From: Mycolicibacterium parafortuitum
GTDB taxonomy: Bacteria; Actinomycetota; Actinomycetes; Mycobacteriales; Mycobacteriaceae
Reading direction: 5' to 3'
Assembly (NCBI RefSeq): GCF_010725485.1
Contig: NZ_AP022598.1
Coordinates: 4,464,001-4,528,000 of the forward strand
DNA length: 64,000 nt
The translations under genes and the position numbers were made by a program. The notes under the pieces are model-generated. The model was given only the letters and a program-made list of their open reading frames with translations. It made no database searches and had not been told where the DNA came from. This document shows, piece by piece, positions 16,703 to 25,052 of this stretch. Every line of letters starts with the position of its first letter. The first letter of the stretch is position 1.

Positions 16703-17968
16703 TCACCCCCCGCGGTGCCGCATCGTCGCGTGACGGTTGTCGACGACGATCCGGCCGTCGAAGATCGTCATGGCGAGTTCTCGGACATTGCTGATGTCGC
16801 GGGTGGGGTCGGCGGTCAGGACGATCAGGTCGGCGCGTTTACCGGGGGCGGCCACACCGAGATCCGGGCGGCCGCAGTGCCGCGCTGCGGCACTGGTGGC
16901 GGCGACGAGCGATTGAACGGGCGACAGCCCGGCCGCAACCATCAGCTCGGCCTCCTCCAGTGTATTGGCGCCGAAAAGCCCTCGGCCGCTGAAGGTGTCG
17001 CTTCCCAACGCGATGGTGACGCCAGCATCGGCGACCTTCTTGACGTTGTCCCGACTATCGGGATGAAGAGCGTCGTCGATCCAGAGCGTCGGCGTGTAGG
17101 TGATCCCGCGATCGAGCATGAGGTCGATCAAGGCGTGGTCGGTGAGGGGTTCGACGGTGATACCGTGCTCGAGGCCGTCCGCACCGGCCTCCACGGCCTC
17201 GCGCGCGGCGACCTGCTGGGTGGTGTGGACGGTCACCCGCAGGCCGCGCTCGTGTCCCGTCTCGATGCCTGCGCGAAGGACGTCCGACGGCAACCGCACG
17301 AGGTCGACGGAGGCCGGGAACGCCGGGTTGTGCCAGACGTACGTCGACGAGGTGGTGCATGCGCACGCACCCTCGGACAGCAGTTTGATCGCGTCGACCT
17401 TGCGATCGGCTAAGTGGTGCACCACATCACGCATCTGCTGAGCGTTGCCGACTTCGGCGGTGAATCGGCTACGGGCCCAGGGGTTCCCGGCGAAGATGGT
17501 TGCGGCGGGATGGCCGTCGCGGCCGGTGATGCCACATCCGGTCGCCACCAGCCGCGGCCCTTGCAACGATCCCGCGGCGATCTTCGCGCGGGTGTTCAGT
17601 ATCCCGTCGGTCGGGTCACCCACCGACTTGATCGTCGTCACCCCGTGCTGGAGGAAGAGCGCGAGCTTGCGGGGGAGTTCGGTCTCCTCGAATGCCCTCA
17701 TGGACTCCTCGTCTGACACCGCGCCGACATCGTAGAAGTGCAGATGCGTGTCGATCAGACCCGGGAGGACCCAGCCTTCGGAGGCGTCGACCTCCGTTCT
17801 GCCCCGCAGTGGTTGACGTGACACCGCAGCGATCTGACTGCCGTTGATCGCGATGTCGTACAGGCCGGGGAGCGGTCGGTGCCCGTCGAAAACGTGCCCG
17901 CGGCGAACGACGAGATCGTGCTGCGCCGAATCGTGATCCTCGGCCGTTCGCGTGACCGCATCGCCCAT
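16703..17968 (-). CDS. Imidazolonepropionase-like amidohydrolase
   Basis: A 421-aa metal-dependent hydrolase. The first metal-binding HxH is in LIDTHLHF; VTVHTT and ADGLEHG carry further histidine ligands; the late aspartate is in IALGSDTFSG. A small beta-sandwich closes the C-terminus (KRADLIVLTADPTRDISNVR, then FDGRIVVD). The family cleaves cyclic amides, prolidase-type dipeptides or organophosphates; the substrate is unknown. It is divergent from an HxlR regulator, with a palindromic operator in the 101-base gap, so it is probably that regulator's target. Confidence 0.87.
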   Translation of the reverse strand: MGDAVTRTAEDHDSAQHDLVVRRGHVFDGHRPLPGLYDIAINGSQIAAVSRQPLRGRTEVDASEGWVLPGLIDTHLHFYDVGAVSDEESMRAFEETELPRKLALFLQHGVTTIKSVGDPTDGILNTRAKIAAGSLQGPRLVATGCGITGRDGHPAATIFAGNPWARSRFTAEVGNAQQMRDVVHHLADRKVDAIKLLSEGACACTTSSTYVWHNPAFPASVDLVRLPSDVLRAGIETGHERGLRVTVHTTQQVAAREAVEAGADGLEHGITVEPLTDHALIDLMLDRGITYTPTLWIDDALHPDSRDNVKKVADAGVTIALGSDTFSGRGLFGANTLEEAELMVAAGLSPVQSLVAATSAAARHCGRPDLGVAAPGKRADLIVLTADPTRDISNVRELAMTIFDGRIVVDNRHATMRHRGG

Positions 17969-18017
17969 CGGTTACTCCTCAAGCTCCAGAGCGCCGCGGC
18001 GACGCTCGAGAACTAGG

Positions 18018-18030
18018 TTACTTTTAGTAA
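18018..18030. promoter_or_regulatory. HxlR-type operator TTACTTTTAGTAA
   Basis: A perfect inverted repeat (TTACT and AGTAA around three T) in an otherwise GC-rich divergent gap, 40-52 bases before the HxlR start and 50-62 before the amidohydrolase start. Characterised HxlR/YodB/CatR-type regulators bind TTAC...GTAA inverted repeats, which supports this as the regulator's own site. Confidence 0.65.
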
Positions 18031-18069
18031 TCTAATAAGGGAAGCCGAACGACGGTCTTACCATGAGGA

Positions 18070-18417
18070 ATGACCGAATCCCGGCCGCCGCTGCGGGCGT
18101 GCTCCTACACCGAGGAGGTCTTCGGCCTACTCGGCAAACGCTGGACGGGACTCCTTGTCGACCTGCTTCTTCAGCGTCCGGCGCGGTTCAACGAACTGCA
18201 CGCGGCACTGCCGGCGTTGTCCAAGCGCGTCCTGAGTGAGCGCCTATCTGAATTGCAGGCCATTGGCGTGGTCGAGCGCGACGTCGACCCCGGCCCGCCG
18301 GTCACCGCGACGTATCGGCTCTCCGAACGTGGACGGGCGCTTGGACCGGCCATGGACGCCCTACGTGCATGGGCCGGTGCACCAGTCGACGAGCACGGTC
18401 GTCCGGCACCTCCCTGA
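18070..18417 (+). CDS. HxlR-family transcriptional regulator
   Basis: A 115-aa winged-helix regulator. A near-N-terminal Cys sits in LRACSYTEEVFGLLGKRWTG, as in thiol/quinone-sensing HxlR proteins. The recognition segment is FNELHAALPALSKRVLSERL and the wing is PGPPVTATYRLSERGRAL. It is divergent from the amidohydrolase at 16703-17968 and likely represses it and itself through the palindrome at 18018-18030. Electrophile or quinone sensing via the Cys is inferred from the family. Confidence 0.88.
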   Translation: MTESRPPLRACSYTEEVFGLLGKRWTGLLVDLLLQRPARFNELHAALPALSKRVLSERLSELQAIGVVERDVDPGPPVTATYRLSERGRALGPAMDALRAWAGAPVDEHGRPAPP

Positions 18418-18875
18418 TCACTATGTCGCTGACGCATTTTGGACAGCTCAACCCAACGCGGCGGGCGAGGGCCACCACTCAAAGCATTCCTGATCCATCC
18501 AAGGAAACTGCCGTATCTTACTGGTAACACTGCATATTCGATTTCTGCATATTCCCCGATGTGTAGAACCGGCATAACAGTCTCCGTACGCCTCGTGGTT
18601 CTTTCACCCGGCTCCACTGACGGCTGATTAAGGGTGAGCTGTGCGATGGCGACAGCACCGCGCGGGCTCACGTCCAGAAGACGCATTCCACGCGCGGTAT
18701 TAACCGGCACAACCGCTCCTCGTTGCGCTGACCACCGTCCGAAAGCGCCGAAACGTAGTCATCTGACGGATGCCTGGTCGGCTGACGATGGCCCAGAGTC
18801 ATCGTGTGGAGCTGAACTGAATCAGCTCCTTTCCATCGTGAATCCCACCGGGGATGTGCCTTTCGAGGAGACAAG
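18418..18875. other. Intergenic region carrying one copy of a 37-base repeat
   Basis: A 458-base region between the HxlR gene and the start of the IS-disrupted gene. No credible gene. It contains a 37-base AT-rich element at 18518-18554 that recurs at 29775-29811. A GAGGAG ribosome binding site at its end serves ATG 18876. Confidence 0.6.
18518..18554. repeat. Copy A of a 37-base dispersed repeat
   Basis: It begins TTACTGGTAAC and ends CTGCATATTC, matching 29775-29811 at 33 of 37 positions without gaps. It contains an inverted repeat TTAC-N2-GTAA and two direct copies of TGCATATTC separated by 6 bases. It lies 101 bases after an HxlR gene stop; the other copy also lies downstream of an HxlR gene. 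It could be an operator, a recombination site or a mobile-element end. Confidence 0.6.
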
Positions 18876-18965
18876 ATGTCTGACTTGGTTGATGTGATGC
18901 TTGATGCGCACGGCGGTCTCGACCGGTTCCGCCGGTTCGCGTTCCTGAACGCCCGACTGCACCAG
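18876..18965 (+). pseudogene. N-terminal fragment of an IS-disrupted gene of unknown function
   Basis: Thirty codons from ATG (RBS GAGGAG) to the IS21 left end: it opens MSDLVDVMLDAHGGLDRF and ends ARLHQ. The frame continues exactly at 21376 (GGVLWGVKGQP) once the element and one CCAG copy are removed. The intact product would be a cytosolic protein of about 235 aa of an uncharacterised actinobacterial family; I know of no assigned function. Confidence 0.85.
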
Positions 18966-19027
18966 TGATCGCGCTCATCGGAAGTCCTCAGGTGTGCTCG
19001 CCGAAATTCCTCACCTGTGAGCAGCGA

Positions 19028-19882
19028 TCAGTGTAGTTGTTGGCGGTTGCCGGTGGTGGTTCGGCGCAGGGTTTCGGCGGCGGCTTGGTGGTCACGCAGG
19101 CGGTAGGACTCGCCGTCGAGGTTGATGACTATCGAGCGGTGCAGTAAGCGGTCGAGCATGGCGGCTGCGACGGTGGTGTCTCCGAGGATTTCGCCCCAGG
19201 CGCCCACTCCACGGTTGGTGGTGATGACGATGCTGGTTTTCAGATAGCGTTGGGAGACAACCTGAAACAGTGCCGAGGCCGCCTCTGCCGGTAATGGTAG
19301 ATAGCCGAGTTCGTCGATTACGAGCAGCGTCGGCCCGGCGTAGAAACGCATAGTGGTAGCCCAGCGGCCTTCGATCGCGGCGCGATGGCAGCGCCGCGAG
19401 ATCCGCGGCGGTGGTGAAGTAGGTGCGGTAGCCGGCATAGGCGGCGGCCCTGGCCAATCCCACGGATAAGTGGGTTTTGCCGGTGCCTGGTGGGCCGATG
19501 AGCAGGATGTTGGTCGCCGATTCGAGGTAGCGGCAGGTGCCCAGCTCGTCGATGAGGTTGCGGTCGATCCCGGCGGCGGCATCGACGTTGAAGTCGTCGA
19601 GGGTGGCCGGGGTGGGCAGGCAGGCGAACCGCAGTCTCCCGGCGAGCCGGCGGGCGGTGGAGGCTTCCACTTCGACGGCCAGCAGCCTTCCAGGGCGGCG
19701 GTGAGCGAGAGCCCTTCGGCGCTGGCCTGGTCCAAGACCGCGGGGAGGGCTTCGGCGGCGGCAGCCAGTTTGAGTTCGGCCAGGTGCGAGCGCAGCTGCT
19801 GGTAGCGGCTCGCCGCTGCTGAGGGCGATTCCTCGGCGATGGTCGTGGTGGTGGTCTTCGGGGTGCGGCCGGTAGGGGTCAC
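19028..19882 (-). pseudogene. istB: IstB-like ATP-binding transposition helper, two compensating frameshifts
   Basis: The helper ATPase of IS21 transposition. N-terminal and C-terminal parts share one frame, but the middle (ARRLAGRLRFACLP, Walker A LLIGPPGTGKTHLSVGLARA) lies in another. A one-base loss near 19686-19692 shifts the frame after TAALE, and a GC dinucleotide loss near 19389-19396 shifts it back before CHRAAIEGRW. Walker B (LLVIDELGYLPL) and the C-terminal end are in the original frame. Without frameshifting, the product loses its P-loop. GTG 19882 overlaps the istA stop. Confidence 0.85.
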
Positions 19883-21234
19883 TGAATGGTCCTTTTCTGG
19901 GCGGCCCGCTCGTAGGCGGACAGATCGATCACGGTGGAATCGGTGGACGGAGTGCGGGATTGGTCAATACCTTTAGCGGTGTCGTGCTGCTGAAGCAGTT
20001 GCGCGGCAGCGGCTTTAGCTGCCGGCCCGGGTGGGATGCGTTCCTTGCGGCGGTGCGGGCGCCCGGTCATGGAGGTGGCCATCGCGGCGCTGTCCAACGC
20101 GATGACATGGCCGCTGTCACGCACCATCTCCGAGCCCGTCAGCGGCCATCCGATGCCGGGCGATCACGATCCCGCTGGCGGTGGCGATATCGCAGAACTC
20201 GCCGCCGACTGGATGTGACACCACCACCTGGGCGGCGGCCAGTTCCGGGGGCACCGAGTAGCGGTTGCCGCGGTAGGACACCAACGCTTGGCGCGACGCG
20301 GTGCGGGTCTCGGAAACGATCATCGGATACGGCACCGCCGGCACCGGAGCCAGCGGTTCGGTCTTGGCCACCGCGGCGACCGAGGACCGGCCGTCGGCGG
20401 TGGCCCGTAGCCGGGTATCGCCACGCACTTGGGCGAAGCGGTCCAGGCTGGCTTGGGCCGCCTCGACGGTCATGTCGTCGGCCAGAGTGCGCCACCAGCG
20501 TTGCGCGGCAGTGTGGTTGGCCTTTCCACCACACCTTTGCGGTTGCCGCGCCGCGGCGGGCAGATCGCCACCGAAACCCGTAGTGCTTGGCCACCCCGGC
20601 GAACGAGGCGGTCACCCGGCCGCTGCCGGGGTCGCAGACTGTGGCCATCCGGTCAAACCGCCACACCCGTGCACCCACCCAAGCCGCGGGTCACGCGGTC
20701 AAGGCCGGAGACCAGATGCGGTTGGTCCTGCGAGGGCGACAACGACCCTCGCCATTTGGCCGAATGAGCCAGCGAGCCCACCAGCAGGTGCGCGGTCTTG
20801 CCCCACCCCCAGAACTCGGGCGGATCGGGCAAATCCAGCCAATCCCATTGGGTTTCATCACCGGGCTCGTGCGGGATCACCGCGTTCGGACGCTGGGTGA
20901 CCGAGCGGCACGCCTCACACACCGGGCGCAGATTGCGGGCTCGGATGTTGCGGGTCAGGCTTTGATACGACAGCGCGAACCCGAGATCCTCGAGCTCGTC
21001 GTAGAGGGTGCGGGCCCATAGATGCGGGTCCTCGACCAGGCGGGCGGTGACGTAGTCGACGAACGGCTCGAACGGGTCCGGGCCGCGGCGAGCCCGGACC
21101 CCGGGCTCCCCGTCACCGTCGAGGTACTTGCGGACCGTTTTGCGATCGAAGCCGGTGTGGCGGGCGATCGCCGAGATCGACCAACCACGTTTGCGTAGGG
21201 CATGTACTTCCAAGTCGTCCTCCCATGTGAGCAT
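19879..21234 (-). pseudogene. istA: IstA-like IS21 transposase, frameshifted
   Basis: The DDE transposase remnant. The N-terminus is intact (LTWEDDLEVHALRKRGWSIS, a helix-turn-helix) through PHEPGDETQWDWLDLPDP, which carries the first catalytic Asp region. From about 20650 the coding continues in other frames: RVWRFDRMATVCDPGSGRVT in one, MTVEAAQASLDRFAQVRGDT with YRGNRYSVPPELAAAQVVV in another, and the C-terminal end (VIDLSAYERAAQKRTIQ) in a third. Several indels are therefore needed to connect it. ATG 21234 is chosen because the longer frame runs into the IS end. Confidence 0.85.
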
Positions 21235-21375
21235 GAGAAAGCGGGCCTCCTTCGATGGAGCAACTGGCGTCAGACACCAGCAGCTTCGAGGGAGGCCCGC
21301 CCTTCTCGGCGGAGCCACACGGGTGGGGAATTTCGATGAGCGTAAGTGGGGAAATTCAGTGAGCGCGGTCACCAG

Positions 21376-21998
21376 GGCGGTGTGCTGTGGGGAGTCAAGG
21401 GTCAGCCGACGGTATTGCAGGAGGCCAACGTCCGCGTCGACCTCAACCGAGAGTGGGTGTCGCACTGGCCTTTCGCCCCCACCGATCACCGGTCCCAGTT
21501 CACCCCGAAGCGAGTCACCATTGAAACACCCGCGGGCGAGGTCGTCGAGCAACTCGACGAACCCCGTGATTCATTTGCCGGGTACGTCATGGAGACCCCG
21601 TGGAGTAACGCGCAGGTCGCCTACTTCGCCGGATACACGATGTGGACCTACCTGACATCTCCGTTCATCCTGGCCCGACCGGGGGTGTTGACCGACGAGA
21701 TTGAGCCGTGGGCGGAGAGACTTGGCGACGGCTGCGCGTGACCTTCCCCCGGGACATCGCCACCCACAGCACGGTCCAGACCTTCTATGTCGACGACACG
21801 GGGCTGTTGCGTCGCCACGACTACGACGTGGATATCCAAGGCAGCAATCCCGCCGCTCGCTATCTGCTCGATCCTGTCACCGTGCAGGGAATCGTGTTGC
21901 CCTCCAGATTGCGCATCTTCCCGCGCAACGATGACAACACGGCGGCCGCTGATCCGCTGATCGTCTCGGTGGACCTATCCGACTTCGCGTTCGAGTAA
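21376..21998 (+). pseudogene. C-terminal part of the IS-disrupted gene, with an additional frameshift
   Basis: Continues the gene begun at 18876. Frame one reads from GGVLWGVKGQP to TDEIEPWAE. A net one-base loss around 21703-21720 then moves the rest (GETWRRLRVTFPRDIATHST to SVDLSDFAFE) into the next frame, while frame one stops after GDGCA. The two parts join naturally as EPW..GGETWRRL. The gene is thus broken twice, by IS21 and by an indel. No catalytic motif is recognised. Confidence 0.8.
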
Positions 21999-22164
21999 CC
22001 GTAGGCGACACATCCTGCTTACGGGTGGTCAGATCCGACGGCGGCGTCGCCGGATGGAAGACAGTCAATGTGCCTATGGCTCTCGCGGTCTGCAGGCAAG
22101 AGAATCCGGAGATGACGCGGATCCGAGGCGATCTCGCGAGCGATCGATGAAGGGTGCACAGCAT

Positions 22165-23004
22165 ATGGAGAATTCGTTGTCGTTGATGGCCGAGACCCGC
22201 TATCTGGATGGGCCGAGCGCACGGTTCGCCTACCGTCGCTTCGGTGCGGGTACCGGTGTCCCGTTGGTGCTGGCGTTGCGCTTTCGCGGCACCATGGATC
22301 ACTGGGATCCGGCGTTCCTGGACGCACTGGGAGCCGAACGTGAGGTGATCCTTTTCGACAACATCGGGCACGGTAGGACCAGTGGCGTCGCGCCGGCCAG
22401 CATGGCCGCCCTGGCCGGCGGACTCACCGAGTTCGTCGACACCTTGGGGCTGTCCGAGGTCGATCTGCTCGGTTGGTCGTTGGGCGGGATCGTGGTGCAG
22501 GCGGCCACGTTGCAACGTCCTGATCTGGTGCGCCGGCTGATCGTCGCGGGCAGCTCTCCCGGTGGTGGTGTCCCCGGCATGCCGCAACCCGATCCGAAGA
22601 TCTGGCAGGTTGCCACCAAGCCTGTAAACGACGACGATGACTTTCTCTATCTGTTCTTTCCCGATGAGGATCCGGGTCGCAAGCGGGGACTGGAGTCGTT
22701 GCGGAGGTTGGACGACCGTGTCCTGTCGCCGGAGCATGTTCCGGTGTCGATCGAGACGATGCAGGCGCAGTTGGCCGTCATTGCCTCGACCGGTTCGAGT
22801 ATCTGGGATCGCCTGAGGGAGATCACCATTCCGACCTTGGTTGCCAACGGTGCGCACGACCGGATGATCGATGCCTACGCCACCTTCGCGATGGTGGGCC
22901 GGATGCCCAATGCCAAGGCCATTCTGTACAGCGATGCCGGGCACGGGTTCCTCTTCCAGCACGTCACGGACTTCGCCCGCGAGATCGTCGAGTTCCTCGC
23001 GTGA
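22165..23004 (+). CDS. Alpha/beta-fold hydrolase, first gene of a three-gene operon
   Basis: A 279-aa alpha/beta hydrolase with nucleophile elbow GWSLGG (Ser), acid in NGAHDRMID and His in SDAGHGFLFQH. The sequence around FRGTMDHWDP and FDNIGHGRTSG resembles esterase/haloperoxidase-like hydrolases. ATG 22165 is preferred, with AGGGTG upstream; ATG 22147 is possible. Its stop overlaps the next start (GTGA), tying it to the RclA-like reductase and isochorismatase-like gene. The substrate is unknown. Confidence 0.85.
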   Translation: MENSLSLMAETRYLDGPSARFAYRRFGAGTGVPLVLALRFRGTMDHWDPAFLDALGAEREVILFDNIGHGRTSGVAPASMAALAGGLTEFVDTLGLSEVDLLGWSLGGIVVQAATLQRPDLVRRLIVAGSSPGGGVPGMPQPDPKIWQVATKPVNDDDDFLYLFFPDEDPGRKRGLESLRRLDDRVLSPEHVPVSIETMQAQLAVIASTGSSIWDRLREITIPTLVANGAHDRMIDAYATFAMVGRMPNAKAILYSDAGHGFLFQHVTDFAREIVEFLA

Positions 23005-24398
23005 CCCCGCAGGTGATTGAGGTCGATCTGCTCGTCATCGGATTCGGCAAGGGCGGCAAGACGTTGGCGACTGAGGTGGGCCGACAAGGTCAGCGTGTCG
23101 TGCTGGTGGAGGAGTCGGCGCAGATGTACGGCGGCACCTGCATCAACACGGGCTGTGTGCCGACGAAGTCGATGGTGTACCGCAGTGAGCACTCGCCCCG
23201 CGGCTCGTCCGGAACGTCGGTTTACGCGGATGCGGTCGCTGCCACAGAGCGGCTGACCACCGGGTTGCGGGCTACGAATCTCGCGGCACTGCAGTCGGTC
23301 CCGTCATTGCGGGTGCTCACCGGTCGGGCGAGCTTCATCGATGCGAACTCGGTCGCGGTAGAGACCGAGGACGGTCTCGCCACGGTGGTGGCGCGCGACA
23401 TCGTCATCGGTACCGGCTCAACACCGGTGATTCCCGACCTACCCGGCGTGCGGCATAGTCCGGTCGTGGTCACCAGTGCGGAGTTGCTGCGGCGTGCCTC
23501 GCGCCCGGACCGGCTTGTGATTCTCGGCGGCGGCTACATCGGTTTGGAGTTCGCGTCGATGTACGCCGGATACGGCACCTCCGTGACCGTTCTGGAGCAA
23601 CGTCCGGCCGTTCTGGCACATGAGGACCCAGACATCGCCGACGCTGCAGTTTCTGTCCTGTCCGGGAGGGGAGCCACGATCCTCACCGGCGCCGAAGTCA
23701 CTGAAGTGCAGACTGTTCCGCGGCCGGGCGCCCCCCCATTGGCACGCGTGGCGTATCGCATCGGCGGACGCGCCGCCACCGTCGAGGCCGACGTCGTGCT
23801 GATCGCGCTCGGACGCACGCCCAACTCCGCCTATCTCCGACTTGATCGGGCCGGGGTGGAGATGACCGACACCGGTGCCGTCGTGGTCGATGACTACCGC
23901 CGTAGCAGCCAACCCCACATCTATGCGGTCGGGGATGTCAACGGCGGACCGCAGTTCACCTACATCTCTCTCGACGACTACCGCATCGTGCTCGATCAGC
24001 TCGGCGGTGCTGCCGAACCCAGGTCTGCCGCCCAGCGCCGAGCAGTTCCGAACTGCCTGTTCCTGAGCCCCCCACTGGCACGTGTCGGCCTTACCGAAAA
24101 CCAAGCGCGCACCGCGGGTTACGACCTCAAAGTGGCGGCCAGCCCGGTGGTGAACCTGGCCACCGTGGCAAGAGCCCGCATCGTCGATGACACGGCCGGG
24201 ATGATGAAAGTGGTGGTGGACGCGGAAACCGACAGGATTCTCGGCGCTGCCCTGCTGTGTCACGACGCACAGGAGGTGATCAACATCGTCGCCCTGGCGA
24301 TGCGCCACGGCATCACCGCATCGGTATTGCGGGACGAGATCTACACCCATCCGTCCATGTCGGAGTGTTTCAACCAGCTGTTAGGACTGCTGCAATGA
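23001..24398 (+). CDS. RclA-like flavoprotein pyridine nucleotide-disulfide oxidoreductase
   Basis: A 465-aa FAD/NAD(P) class I disulfide reductase. The FAD motif is the unusual GFGKGGKTLA (residues 14-23) and the redox-active pair is C47/C52 in MYGGTCINTGCVPTK. Both features are diagnostic of the RclA branch (E. coli RclA, a hypochlorous-acid-induced Cu(II) reductase) rather than lipoamide or mercuric reductases. The second Rossmann motif is ILGGGYIGLEFASM; the C-terminal His-Glu is in HPSMSECFNQ. The GTG start and the 3' ATGA overlap place it in the middle of an operon. Oxidative or chlorine stress function is inferred. Confidence 0.85.
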   Translation: MTPQVIEVDLLVIGFGKGGKTLATEVGRQGQRVVLVEESAQMYGGTCINTGCVPTKSMVYRSEHSPRGSSGTSVYADAVAATERLTTGLRATNLAALQSVPSLRVLTGRASFIDANSVAVETEDGLATVVARDIVIGTGSTPVIPDLPGVRHSPVVVTSAELLRRASRPDRLVILGGGYIGLEFASMYAGYGTSVTVLEQRPAVLAHEDPDIADAAVSVLSGRGATILTGAEVTEVQTVPRPGAPPLARVAYRIGGRAATVEADVVLIALGRTPNSAYLRLDRAGVEMTDTGAVVVDDYRRSSQPHIYAVGDVNGGPQFTYISLDDYRIVLDQLGGAAEPRSAAQRRAVPNCLFLSPPLARVGLTENQARTAGYDLKVAASPVVNLATVARARIVDDTAGMMKVVVDAETDRILGAALLCHDAQEVINIVALAMRHGITASVLRDEIYTHPSMSECFNQLLGLLQ

Positions 24399-25051
24399 AG
24401 TTCGACCCTACGAACACCGCGGTCGTGGTCATCGATCCGCAGATCGACGTCCTGAGTCCCACCGCACGCAACTGGGCGTCCGTCGGCGCGAGTGTCACCG
24501 AGAACGACACAGTGGCCCACCTCGCCCAACTCATGGAAACCGCCGTCGCCCAGGGGTATCCGCTGATCATCTCGCCGCATTACTTCTATCCGTCTGATTC
24601 GCAGTGGTTGTTCAACGGGCCGCTGGAGTCCGACGAGTTCGCCACCGGAACGTTCGCCCGCGTTGGGGCCCTGGATTTGACCGACTTCGCGGGTTCGGGC
24701 GCAGACTGGCTACCTGCGCTGGCGCCCTATATCAACCGCCCGACCACCACCGTCGCGAGCCCCCACAAGGTCTTCGGGCCGCAGACCAACGACGTTGTCT
24801 TACAGCTACGGAAGCGAGGATGCGACCGCGTCATCCTCGCCGGGATGTTGGCGAACATGTGCGTCGAGTCTCACCTGCGTCACCTTCTCGAGGACGGATT
24901 CGAAGTTGCGGTGGCCGTGGATGCGGTGGCGGGCCCCCGTCACCCCGCCTGGGGCGACGGGTATCAGGCAGCGCTGGTGAACTATCGGTTTCTCGCGCAC
25001 GCGGTGTTGCCGACCGGAGAAATCGTCTCGGCGATGACCGGCGCGGCATGA
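24395..25051 (+). CDS. Isochorismatase-like cysteine hydrolase
   Basis: A 218-aa cysteine hydrolase with the family triad: Asp in VVVIDPQIDVL, Lys in VASPHKVFGPQ and Cys in GMLANMCVESHLRHL. It lacks the aryl carrier domain of siderophore isochorismatases, so it is probably a nicotinamidase/YcaC-type amidase or imidase. It overlaps the RclA-like gene by ATGA and converges on the alcohol dehydrogenase, whose stop is 2 bases away. Confidence 0.87.
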   Translation: MKFDPTNTAVVVIDPQIDVLSPTARNWASVGASVTENDTVAHLAQLMETAVAQGYPLIISPHYFYPSDSQWLFNGPLESDEFATGTFARVGALDLTDFAGSGADWLPALAPYINRPTTTVASPHKVFGPQTNDVVLQLRKRGCDRVILAGMLANMCVESHLRHLLEDGFEVAVAVDAVAGPRHPAWGDGYQAALVNYRFLAHAVLPTGEIVSAMTGAA

Positions 25052-25052
25052 A

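Larger units (their letters stand above)
18966..21371 (-). mobile_element. IS21-family insertion sequence, degenerate, 2406 bp
   Basis: The left end starts TGATCGCGCTCA and the right end (reverse complement) TGACCGCGCTCA. The two ends also share CGAAATTCC followed by CACC at the same distance, about 45 bases inward, as expected of the multiple terminal repeats of IS21 elements. It is flanked by a 4-bp target duplication CCAG (18962-18965 and 21372-21375). It encodes istA then istB on the minus strand, overlapping by 4 bases. Both are frameshifted, so this copy is probably non-autonomous. Confidence 0.92.
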
